Assembly (NCBI GenBank): GCA_964571965.1
Contig: CAZNFQ010000001.1
Coordinates: 1-64,000 of the forward strand
Direction: 5' to 3'
Length of the DNA: 64,000 bases
Source of the DNA: Sabulitectum sp964571965
GTDB lineage: Bacteria; Fermentibacterota; Fermentibacteria; Fermentibacterales; JCC-6
Shown: positions 26,862 to 34,834 of the stretch, piece by piece
How positions within the stretch are numbered: position 1 is the first letter of the stretch
Layout: each line of letters opens with the position of its first letter
Position numbers and translations under genes: made by a program
Notes under the pieces: generated by a model
The model's input: only the letters and a program-made list of their open reading frames with translations
Told to the model about the DNA's origin: nothing
Database searches by the model: none

Positions 26862-29111
26862 ATGACTGCTTTGTTTCTGTTGGCCATTATCGGAACATGG
26901 GGATCCGATGTCCCTTCAGGGAACTGGGTTTCTCTTGGAGGCTCCTTTCGGGAAGCACCTGCTGTTGAAGTTATGGAAGCTGATCTGAATCATGTAACGG
27001 TTCATTTGCAGCTGCCCGGATATGCCACCTGCAGTGAAATGGGCTATACCAGACTGGACCTGCCTGAATACGGATGGAATCTGGATACTCCCGCAGGAGA
27101 GCCGGAGCTGCCCTTCGTCCCGGTGGTCATCGGACTCCCGGCAGGTATGGAAGCTTCTGTCAGTCATGTTGAAGCAGTCTGGACAGATGCGGGAACCGGA
27201 ACCATCTATCCCGTTCAGCAATTGAGGTACGATAATGAAGCTGAACCCTTTACCTTTACAGAGCTCTCCGGTGATCTTCAAGGGTCTTACCCTGCAGGCA
27301 TTCTTTCCCTTGGCGAGCAGGGAACCTGGGCAGGCGTCAACACCGTGGTTCTTCAGTTCAATCCCTTCAGCTGGAATTCCGATAACGGTGAACTGCAGGT
27401 GGCATCATCCATCACCGCAAGGATCGATTTCACGGGAAATCAGGAATTTCAGCCTTCTTTGAGGCCCAGGGTGGCTTCAATGCATCAGTCGAGGATACTG
27501 AACTACGAATCACTGTCGATACCTGTGGATGCCTCACCGGTATCCATTGATGATGTGGTCTATGTTGTTGTGGTACCACCTGATAACCTTGAAACGATAA
27601 CGCCGCTCATAGCAATGGTCAACTCCATTGGTCATCATGTTCACATCATTGAAATGGAAGAGGGTTCCACCAGCTTTCAGATCAAATCCGCCATCAACGG
27701 TGTTTATCAGCCGGGAATAACCCGATTCGCTCTGATCGCCGCAAGGCATCAGCAGCTGGAATCCAAAGACTACAGCAGTTTCTACGGTGATTTCTACTAT
27801 GAATGTCTGGACTCGGACAATCTTCCTGATATTGCCGTGGGAAGGTATCCCGGTAATTTCACTCAGCTTGAGAATCAGACTGCGAAAACCATGTCCTACA
27901 TAACCTGGTCCGGAACCCCCGGTGAGCCTTCCCTTCCTGCGAAGGTAATTCTTGCAGCCCACGAACAGGATTATCCGGGCGGTTACACCGCGAACAGTAA
28001 CGCTGTAAAAGACTGGACCTACACACTGGCCGACCCGGTATTCGAAACCTGCTACCCGCCTGAGGGAGGAACCGAAGAGCAGGTACAGAACGCCATAGAT
28101 GCCGGAGTGGGGATAGTGAACTACCGGGGCCATGGCTCGAACACCACATGGCAGTGGTCGCCGGGTTGGAACGCCGGTTCTATTTACGGTCTTGCCAACA
28201 CTCATTTCCCGCCGGTATTCAATGTATGCTGCAGCAACGGCAACCATTCAGAGATCTATAATTGTCTCAGCGAGAGCTGGATGGACGGACCGGGCGTGGG
28301 TGCCAGCGGTAATATCGGCGCAAGCGCTCCTTCGCTTACCACAGTTAACAACAGGATGCAGCGGGTTCTTTTCTGGGAAATATTCGATAACGGAAATACC
28401 TGTGCAGGCGAAATGTTTGCGGCCTCTCAGACGGACATAATACAAACCCAGGGAGCAGGGGGCACCAACAACTCGAGAATGTATCACTGGTTCGGGGATC
28501 CATCCATGGACATACCCAACAGCGATGAACCCGGAGTCCCCTTCGCCATGGAGATCGACGCACCGGAGGCTCTGAACACCGGAGAGAACAATCTGGTTCT
28601 TACGGTAACATCCGGCGGGGCACCTGTTGAGGCGGCGGTGGTAACCGTCACAGATGGAATAGGTAACCACCCTGACCATCCTGAAACCTTCTACGTCCAG
28701 GATATCACCGATGCATCCGGCCAGGTGACCCTCAGCTTCACGGCCATGGAGGGCAAGGATCTCTACTACGGGGTAAGACTGCACAATTACGCTTCGGTTA
28801 CAGGTACCATAAGCATTACCACAGAGGGTATCGAAGGGGGAGAACCGCAGCTCACAAGACTGCTGTCCGTTACACCGTCTCCAGCTTCCGTTTCTGCGGC
28901 TGTGTCCTTTCAGGCTCCTGCGGGAACACCGGTCAAGCTGAAAATCGTTGACCTCACAGGAAGAACCGTTGCCGTGATTCATGACCGGCCAGCTCCGGGA
29001 GGAGTGCACTCAGTGGAAGTTGACACAGGGGACATGCTTCCGGGCATCTACTTTGCCGTTCTTCAGTCAGAGGGATACACTGCAGCGGAGAAGATGACAG
29101 TTGTACGTTAA
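26862..29111 (+). CDS. Gingipain-like C25 family cysteine peptidase with sorting domain
   Basis: A 749-aa secreted protease. After a short signal peptide and a propeptide-like beta region comes the caspase-fold C25 domain (about 220-560). The catalytic His is His424 in YRGHGS and the Cys is 456 or 457 in FNVCCSNGNH, the expected gingipain arrangement. An Ig-like segment follows (GENNLVLTVTSGGAPVEAAVVTV), then the ~85-residue sorting domain (DLTGRTVAV, MLPGIYFAVL). ATG 26862 follows GGAGG at ideal spacing. Homologues include PorU, the sortase of type IX secretion; whether this is a degradative protease or a processing enzyme cannot be told. Confidence 0.9.
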   Translation: MTALFLLAIIGTWGSDVPSGNWVSLGGSFREAPAVEVMEADLNHVTVHLQLPGYATCSEMGYTRLDLPEYGWNLDTPAGEPELPFVPVVIGLPAGMEASVSHVEAVWTDAGTGTIYPVQQLRYDNEAEPFTFTELSGDLQGSYPAGILSLGEQGTWAGVNTVVLQFNPFSWNSDNGELQVASSITARIDFTGNQEFQPSLRPRVASMHQSRILNYESLSIPVDASPVSIDDVVYVVVVPPDNLETITPLIAMVNSIGHHVHIIEMEEGSTSFQIKSAINGVYQPGITRFALIAARHQQLESKDYSSFYGDFYYECLDSDNLPDIAVGRYPGNFTQLENQTAKTMSYITWSGTPGEPSLPAKVILAAHEQDYPGGYTANSNAVKDWTYTLADPVFETCYPPEGGTEEQVQNAIDAGVGIVNYRGHGSNTTWQWSPGWNAGSIYGLANTHFPPVFNVCCSNGNHSEIYNCLSESWMDGPGVGASGNIGASAPSLTTVNNRMQRVLFWEIFDNGNTCAGEMFAASQTDIIQTQGAGGTNNSRMYHWFGDPSMDIPNSDEPGVPFAMEIDAPEALNTGENNLVLTVTSGGAPVEAAVVTVTDGIGNHPDHPETFYVQDITDASGQVTLSFTAMEGKDLYYGVRLHNYASVTGTISITTEGIEGGEPQLTRLLSVTPSPASVSAAVSFQAPAGTPVKLKIVDLTGRTVAVIHDRPAPGGVHSVEVDTGDMLPGIYFAVLQSEGYTAAEKMTVVR

Positions 29112-30009
29112 ATTACTCCTGGCCCTTGTTCTGCTCTCCGTCTCATGCATGACGGAAGCGGAGGAAGCACTTGAATTCCCCAACTATGTCCAGGCATCCG
29201 TATCCCTGCCGGGTGAGATAAACGTGAAACCTGTTTTCTCACTTGCTCAGAACTATTCCGTTGCCGCCGTTGACGACAGCCTGTACCACATGGAGCTGCG
29301 TCACGGGAGAATTCATGGAAGGACCGGTCTTCCCGGAACTGTAACCGCCCTTGCCAGGGGAAACGGCGGCTCGTATTTCGCAGTGGCAGGAGATCATCTC
29401 TGCAGAATAGACGGGTTCGAACTGTCAGCCGCCGTTCCGCTTTCACAGCAATGCATTGCTCTCAGCGTCTGCGGTGATAACCCCATTCTCCTCATGGAGG
29501 ACGGAACCCTTGCGCTTCATGATTCATCGGATCTGTCTCCCATGGCACAGGAAATGCCGGAACTATCTGACATAGAATTCATTCAGGGATATAGCGGAAT
29601 GGTTTGCATTGCCTCCCGGGGGAATATGGAAACCATTTCCGTGCCTGATTTCAGGAAAACGGCTGAAAGCACCGTAGGCGGCAATATCGTTTTCCTCCAA
29701 CGGGCCGGAACGGAGAATCTCATTTTCTCATGTGATTCATGGAACGAAGCCGCAAGCTGCTCTCCGGAGGATCTGGTCATAGAGAAAATGTTCACATTCC
29801 CCGTTGCCCCGTCAGATGCTGCAGCTGACAGTTCCGTGGCTTATATCTACGGTGTCGTACCGGGTTCAGGTGTGCAGGTATGCAGGGAGAGCGGAGAAAT
29901 AGCCTGGAGATCACAATCCTATGAAGACGGCTCCATGGTGGTTCTTTCAGACGATTGTGAAACCGCGGTGATCACCTCCGGAAGCCGGCTGGACATACTT
30001 ATTCTCTGA
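29101..30009 (+). CDS. Lipoprotein of unknown function, predicted WD/propeller-like
   Basis: A 302-aa protein with a lipoprotein signal (LLLALVLLSVSC, Cys16). The remainder is strand-rich with repeated short units (for example FAVAGDHLCRIDGFELSA, ALHDSSDLSPM) that look like propeller blades, but no family motif is clear. The start is TTG 29101, overlapping the end of the C25 peptidase gene by 11 bases, so the two are coupled. It may assist or inhibit the protease; that is inference from position only. Confidence 0.6.
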   Translation: MYVKLLLALVLLSVSCMTEAEEALEFPNYVQASVSLPGEINVKPVFSLAQNYSVAAVDDSLYHMELRHGRIHGRTGLPGTVTALARGNGGSYFAVAGDHLCRIDGFELSAAVPLSQQCIALSVCGDNPILLMEDGTLALHDSSDLSPMAQEMPELSDIEFIQGYSGMVCIASRGNMETISVPDFRKTAESTVGGNIVFLQRAGTENLIFSCDSWNEAASCSPEDLVIEKMFTFPVAPSDAAADSSVAYIYGVVPGSGVQVCRESGEIAWRSQSYEDGSMVVLSDDCETAVITSGSRLDILIL

Positions 30010-30012
30010 GGA

Positions 30013-30867
30013 CTACCTTTCGGGAATCAGTATATCCACCATGGATGAATCTCTGCGAACCGTGAGGCTCAGTGCCTCTGATGTGTTCTGGATCAGCACT
30101 TTGAACGCCTCGGGGTGGAAAACCCGGTCTCCGTTTATTTCCGTTACTATATCACCTTCTCTAAGTCCGCACTGTTCAGCAAAGGAGTTCCCCTGAACAT
30201 CCAGGATCAGAATACCCTGAACCGAAGACAGGCCTGAAGTTGCCGGCATTGCGGTTACTCCGAATGGTCTGCTTCCCATTCCAGCGTCGGTGAGAAGGGT
30301 TTCCACCCAGAAGTACCAGAGGTTACACGGCACCAGAGCCATCAGTTCACCTCTTCCGTCTCCCGGGTCGAATGAGCCTGTAATAATTCCGGTAAGTGCG
30401 TTGCAGGAATCGAAGACCGGTGCGCCCATGAGCTCCGGAGAAGGCGAGCAGGCCAGAAGCAGCGCCCCGTCGTCCAGCTCTTCCATGGGAAAGGTCCTTA
30501 CCGCTGAGAAACCGGTGGGATGGTTGGCTATTATCAGCAGGGATGAACCGTTAGGGGGCGAGGTATTCCTCGGCTGCTCCCAGGTCTGGAAAAGTGTATC
30601 ACTGAAAACAAGCATGGAAAGACCCATGTCCCTGAAGGATATGATGGAGTCGGGGTAGATTCTCAAACCCTTGTTTACTATAAAAACATCGCTGTTCCTG
30701 GTGAAAGCATCCAGGGATACCGCATGGCTGGGTGACACTGCCACTCCACTGCATATCTCCACAAGTCCGCTGGCTGAGGACTCTCTGCCCACAGAAACGG
30801 CAGGAGACTGGAGCACATCGCTGAAAAAGCCGGTGGAAGCAAGAAGAGCCAGTATGACAGCGGTCAT
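30013..30867 (-). CDS. HtrA/DegP-like protein with PDZ domain, catalytic triad lost
   Basis: A 284-aa secreted protein. An N-terminal signal segment precedes a trypsin-like fold resembling HtrA, then a PDZ domain (about 215-280: GILILDVQGNSFAEQCGLREGD). Aligned by eye to HtrA, the His position (NNHVV) reads LDAF, the Asp position (DLAVL) reads GLSMLV, and the Ser position (GNSGGP) reads ELMGAP, so all three catalytic residues appear replaced. It would bind rather than cleave peptides. It lies seven bases behind an anti-sigma factor gene in a sigma/anti-sigma operon, the usual place for MucD/DegP. Confidence 0.72.
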   Translation of the reverse strand: MTAVILALLASTGFFSDVLQSPAVSVGRESSASGLVEICSGVAVSPSHAVSLDAFTRNSDVFIVNKGLRIYPDSIISFRDMGLSMLVFSDTLFQTWEQPRNTSPPNGSSLLIIANHPTGFSAVRTFPMEELDDGALLLACSPSPELMGAPVFDSCNALTGIITGSFDPGDGRGELMALVPCNLWYFWVETLLTDAGMGSRPFGVTAMPATSGLSSVQGILILDVQGNSFAEQCGLREGDIVTEINGDRVFHPEAFKVLIQNTSEALSLTVRRDSSMVDILIPER

Positions 30868-30874
30868 ATTAAGT

Positions 30875-31321
30875 TCAGAATGTGGTTACCGATGAGGGTC
30901 TGGAGTAGGCCATCACAGGTGCAGGGGTATAGCTCACCGTTTCTTCGGATGTGACTACAGGCTGGTCCGCAAGGCGTGATGATTCAGCTCCTGAACCTCC
31001 GTGCAGCAGCAGCAGAGCCGCTGCGGCAAAGGGTATAACGGCGGCTGCCTTCCAAAGGGGAAAACTTCTGGAGGAACCTTTGAGAGGAGAACGGTCGTAG
31101 TCCCCTGAAGCGATCCTATCCATTACCGCATGGTAAATGCCCTCGGGAGGTATGGGTTCATCCAGGGCGGCCACCTCACTGGATATGGAACTGTTGAGAA
31201 GCATGGCCTTTCTGCATGAGAAACAGCCGTTAAGATGAAACCGGAGGAGCTGCTCCTGTTCCGGATCAGCCTCGCCGTCAAGAATAGAATCCATTAGAAG
31301 AAGGGCTTCTTCACACTTCAT
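30875..31321 (-). CDS. Anti-sigma factor with zinc finger (zf-HC2 type)
   Basis: A 148-aa membrane protein. The N-terminal zinc-binding anti-sigma domain has Cys3, His29, Cys33 and Cys36 (HLNGCFSC). One membrane helix lies at about 93-112 (AAAVIPFAAAALLLLHGG), followed by a short extracytoplasmic tail. It would hold the ECF sigma factor encoded just upstream at the membrane. ATG 31321 overlaps the sigma stop (ATGA) and is preceded by GGGAG; GTG 31327 is an alternative. Confidence 0.85.
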   Translation of the reverse strand: MKCEEALLLMDSILDGEADPEQEQLLRFHLNGCFSCRKAMLLNSSISSEVAALDEPIPPEGIYHAVMDRIASGDYDRSPLKGSSRSFPLWKAAAVIPFAAAALLLLHGGSGAESSRLADQPVVTSEETVSYTPAPVMAYSRPSSVTTF

Positions 31322-31911
31322 TTCCACATCTCCCAGACCTCTTCCAGGGATTCACGGAGTGAGGCCCTGGCCCGATTTATCCTGGATTTGACCGTACCTA
31401 TTCTAATGCCCAGGACTTCTGATATCTCCTCATATGTAAGACCCTGCTTCTCCCTGAGGAGGAAAGGTTCTCTGTAGTGTTCAGGAAGCTCGTTAACGGC
31501 CTCTTCTATACTTGCTGCAAGTTCCCTGCGGCCTTCCCGGTAGTGGGGAGTCATGTTGCCGCTGCCCTTTAAAACAACCTTTTCAAGGGGTATCATGGTC
31601 CACCTGGAGCGGCGGCGCCACTCCTTCTTAGCCAGATTGCTGGCAATTGTAAATATCCATGTGACAAGAGGTCTTTCCGGATCGTAGTTGTTCCTGTAGC
31701 GGTAAACCCTGCAGAACGTCATCTGAAGCTGTTCCTCAGCGTCTTCCTCGTTTCCCAGCATGCGTATAAGATGGGAATAAAGGGGTCTTTCGAATCGCCT
31801 GACCACTTCCGCAAAAGCATCCTGATCGCCTTTGCAGAGATCGATCATAAGCTGGGAATCAGTTCTTGAATCCTTTTCGGAACCTTTTTTCAAAGCATTC
31901 ATCCTCAGCAT
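31318..31911 (-). CDS. ECF-family RNA polymerase sigma factor
   Basis: A 197-aa sigma-70 family protein with regions 2 and 4. Region 2 includes AFAEVVRRFERPLYSHLIRMLGN, then the region 2.2/2.3 segment near TWIFTIASNLAKKEWRRR; region 4 has LPEHYREPFLLREKQGLTYEEIS and the DNA-binding helix IGTVKSRINRARASLRE. It directs transcription of envelope or stress genes and is likely held by the overlapping anti-sigma factor. ATG 31911 has GGAGG eight bases upstream; a TTG start at 31974 is possible. GGAAC at 31972-31968 could be part of an ECF -35 element, but no clear -10 partner was found. Confidence 0.9.
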   Translation of the reverse strand: MLRMNALKKGSEKDSRTDSQLMIDLCKGDQDAFAEVVRRFERPLYSHLIRMLGNEEDAEEQLQMTFCRVYRYRNNYDPERPLVTWIFTIASNLAKKEWRRRSRWTMIPLEKVVLKGSGNMTPHYREGRRELAASIEEAVNELPEHYREPFLLREKQGLTYEEISEVLGIRIGTVKSRINRARASLRESLEEVWEMWK

Positions 31912-32013
31912 GCGTGCAACCTCCACGTTACGTAATCTAAACAGCTTTACCCTCAAGGGGTAGATTTGTTCCAAGGTTGACCCGGGGGAATTCTTTTCAC
32001 AGAAATAGGGACT

Positions 32014-33918
32014 ATGAAAAGCAGAAAATCCGGAATATTCCTCAGAACCATCTCCTTTGTGAAACCGTATAAGTGGAGCGTGGTTCTGTCCATTCTTTTT
32101 GCAATGGTTTTCGCTGCATCAAGCGGGGCTACCCTGGCAATGATACTGCCCATATTCGACGACGTTCTGGGGGGCAGGGAAGACCAGTCCGTTCTCACTC
32201 TGGAACAGGCAATGTCCATTACAGCAGGTCCACCACTTGCCAGGGCGGGAGACGCAATTGCATCGGGAGATCTTTCCGCCGCCGGTTCCGCCTTGTCCCA
32301 GGTGCCGGGAGCATTCCTGGAAGGTCTTCATCAGGCTTCACCTTCAGAGGCACTTCTTGCGGTTATCATTACAATGATCGCAATGATATTCCTGAAGAAC
32401 CTGTCGTTTTTCCTCCAGACATACTTCGTTTCCACCGTTGAGGAGGGAATGCTCAGGGATTTGCGTTCCAGGGTCTACAGCCATCTCCTCAAACTTGATC
32501 TGGGGTATTTTGCCAGAAGCCGTTCCGGAGAATTGACAAGCCGTTTGACAGCGGATGTGGTGAGGATAAAGAGTACCGTTACCCAGTCACTTATAAGCTC
32601 GGTGAGACAGGTTCTTCTTCTGGTGGTTTACTTTTCGCTTACACTGTGGGTATCCTGGAAACTCACAATGATAACCCTGCTGGTGCTCCCTCCCAGTATG
32701 GCCATGATCATAATGCTCGGTAAAAGCCTGAGAAGAAAAAGTCACAGAGCACAGGAAAAAATGGCTGATTTCGCAAGTTTTCTAATGGAAACCATAACAG
32801 GCGTCAGGGTGGTCAAGGCATTTGCCATGGAACACTTCGAAGAGAAACGCTTCATGAAGAGTGTAAATGCTCACATGAAGTACGAGATCAAACTGAGAAG
32901 GATGAAAGCCCTCTCCGGACCGGTTACGGAGTTTCTTGGAGCAGTTGCCGCTGGGGTAATACTCTGGTTCGGTGGAAACTCGGTTATAGATGGAACGGGG
33001 ATGTCCGCCGGAAAGTTCATGGTGTTCCTGGCCGCAGCCCTCAGCATGATGGACCCGGCCAAGGGTCTCAGCAAGGCGTATGCATCCATAATGTCAGGTC
33101 TTGCAGCGGGAGAAAGGGTGTTTGGCATTCTGGACACTGAACCGGCCATCAGGGAGGCTTCCAGTCCTGTGGTTCCCAGCGGTCTGCATGAGTCTATCGT
33201 CTTCGACCATGTAACCTTCGGATACGACCCGGAAGTTCCCGTGCTCAGTGACATAGACCTGGAGATAAAGGCAGGTGAGATAGTTGCCCTCGTAGGTCCC
33301 AGCGGCGGCGGGAAGAGCACCCTGGCAGACATGATCCCCCGTTTCTACGACCCGGACAGGGGCAGGATACTTCTTGACGGAGTGGATCTGAGGGATTTAA
33401 GCATTGCAGGTCTGCGCGGTCTTCTGGGCGTGGTGACTCAGGAAACCGTTCTCTTCAACGATTCGGTTTTTAACAATATTGCATACGGTGCCTTGAACAT
33501 TCCCTTCGAAGAGGTGCATAAAGCAGCACAGGTGGCTAACGCCCTGGAATTCATCGAAGAGCTTCCGGAGGGTTTCGACACGGTGATAGGAGAGAGGGGA
33601 ATAACACTTTCCGGTGGTCAGAGACAGCGGCTGGCAATAGCCAGGGCAATTCTGAAAAATCCTCCCCTTCTCATTTTCGATGAGGCCACCAGCGCACTTG
33701 ATACAAAAAGCGAACAGCTTGTTCAGACCGCCATAGACAAACTGATCCAGGGCAGGACCTCCCTGGTCATAGCCCATCGCCTCAGCACAATAAAGAAGGC
33801 TTCGAGGGTGCTGTACATAGAAGACGGCAGAATTCTCGAAGAGGGTACCCACGAGGCTCTCCTTGCCTTGAACGGACGGTACAGGAACCTCTGGGAACTG
33901 CAGTTCTCCCATGGCTGA
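32014..33918 (+). CDS. MsbA-like ABC exporter, fused membrane and ATPase domains
   Basis: A 634-aa half-transporter. Six membrane helices occupy residues 20-330, with a loop of about 70 residues between helix 1 and helix 2 that is longer than usual for MsbA. The ATPase domain has Walker A GPSGGGKST (about 428-436), signature LSGGQRQRLAI, Walker B LLIFDEATSALD and the H-loop IAHRLST. It probably flips lipid A-core or another lipid-linked substrate, since it overlaps a GT9 (heptosyltransferase-type) gene by eight bases. The ribosome site before ATG 32014 is weak (AGGGA). Confidence 0.92.
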   Translation: MKSRKSGIFLRTISFVKPYKWSVVLSILFAMVFAASSGATLAMILPIFDDVLGGREDQSVLTLEQAMSITAGPPLARAGDAIASGDLSAAGSALSQVPGAFLEGLHQASPSEALLAVIITMIAMIFLKNLSFFLQTYFVSTVEEGMLRDLRSRVYSHLLKLDLGYFARSRSGELTSRLTADVVRIKSTVTQSLISSVRQVLLLVVYFSLTLWVSWKLTMITLLVLPPSMAMIIMLGKSLRRKSHRAQEKMADFASFLMETITGVRVVKAFAMEHFEEKRFMKSVNAHMKYEIKLRRMKALSGPVTEFLGAVAAGVILWFGGNSVIDGTGMSAGKFMVFLAAALSMMDPAKGLSKAYASIMSGLAAGERVFGILDTEPAIREASSPVVPSGLHESIVFDHVTFGYDPEVPVLSDIDLEIKAGEIVALVGPSGGGKSTLADMIPRFYDPDRGRILLDGVDLRDLSIAGLRGLLGVVTQETVLFNDSVFNNIAYGALNIPFEEVHKAAQVANALEFIEELPEGFDTVIGERGITLSGGQRQRLAIARAILKNPPLLIFDEATSALDTKSEQLVQTAIDKLIQGRTSLVIAHRLSTIKKASRVLYIEDGRILEEGTHEALLALNGRYRNLWELQFSHG

Positions 33919-34834
33919 CAGATACCTTGCGGTTAGACTGCACTCCCTCGGGGACGTGGTTCTGGCATCGGGAACGGTGAGTGCCATGGCCGGGGAAGGT
34001 GAAACCGTATTCGTAACAGCTCCCATATATGCACCCGTTGCGAAAAGAATTCCGGGGAAAATCACCGTTAAGACCGTTTCAGGGTGGCGAGACCTGAGAA
34101 AAGCGTCGGACAGCTGTACCAGGATCGTGGATCTGCAGAATAACCTTACCACGGGAATAGCGTTTCTGGGCAGGAACCCCCTCAGGTACTCACTCTGCAG
34201 AAGAAAAAGAAACTCCATCCTTCACGGGGCAGATGAATCAATGGAGTGGAGGGCCCTTGAATACATGAAGACCGCAGGGCTATCCGGTGATCCCACCCCT
34301 GTGCTTCTGCGAAGAAGCCATCCCGTTCCGGGAAGCACCACCATAGGTATAGTCATTGGAGGAAGATGGCCCATGAAAGCCATCCCTCATGGTGTAGTTG
34401 CCGAACTGGCAAGGCTGTTCTGCGATTTGCTGGGAGCCAGAGTGTTTCTGATAGGTGCAGAAAAGGACATGAAACTTGCGGAAGCAGCATCTGAGGAATG
34501 CGGTTACAGGAATGTTGTTTCTGTTGCAGGTGAGGGTGGAATAGAAAAACTATTGGAAAGAATCGAGATACTGGATCTGCTGGTTACTCCTGATTCAGGA
34601 CCCGCTCACATAGGAATAGCCCTCGGGGTTCCTACACAGGTGGTTTTTACGGCAACGTCGCCGGCCCTGGGATTTTACCGTAATGGTTATCCCGGTTTGT
34701 ATGCGGTTCCAGGGGTCAGCTGCAGACCCTGTCACAGGCATGGGGGTACCAGATGCAGGGAAGGTGACGAGCAGTGCAGGAAAAGACTCATTCCAAGACA
34801 GATGTTTCAGGAGGCGCTTTGCCTGATGCAATGA
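33911..34834 (+). CDS. Glycosyltransferase family 9 (heptosyltransferase-like)
   Basis: A 307-aa GT-B enzyme of the WaaF/RfaF family. The N-terminus RYLAVRLHSLGDVVLASG and the C-terminal donor-site motif LLVTPDSGPAHIGIALGVPT are diagnostic. Such enzymes add heptose in the inner core of lipopolysaccharide, so the organism probably makes an LPS-like outer membrane. A Cys-rich end (CRPCHRHGGTRCREGDEQC) matches the ending seen in many GT9 members. It is coupled to the ABC exporter upstream and contains the start of mutS. Confidence 0.9.
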   Translation: MADRYLAVRLHSLGDVVLASGTVSAMAGEGETVFVTAPIYAPVAKRIPGKITVKTVSGWRDLRKASDSCTRIVDLQNNLTTGIAFLGRNPLRYSLCRRKRNSILHGADESMEWRALEYMKTAGLSGDPTPVLLRRSHPVPGSTTIGIVIGGRWPMKAIPHGVVAELARLFCDLLGARVFLIGAEKDMKLAEAASEECGYRNVVSVAGEGGIEKLLERIEILDLLVTPDSGPAHIGIALGVPTQVVFTATSPALGFYRNGYPGLYAVPGVSCRPCHRHGGTRCREGDEQCRKRLIPRQMFQEALCLMQ

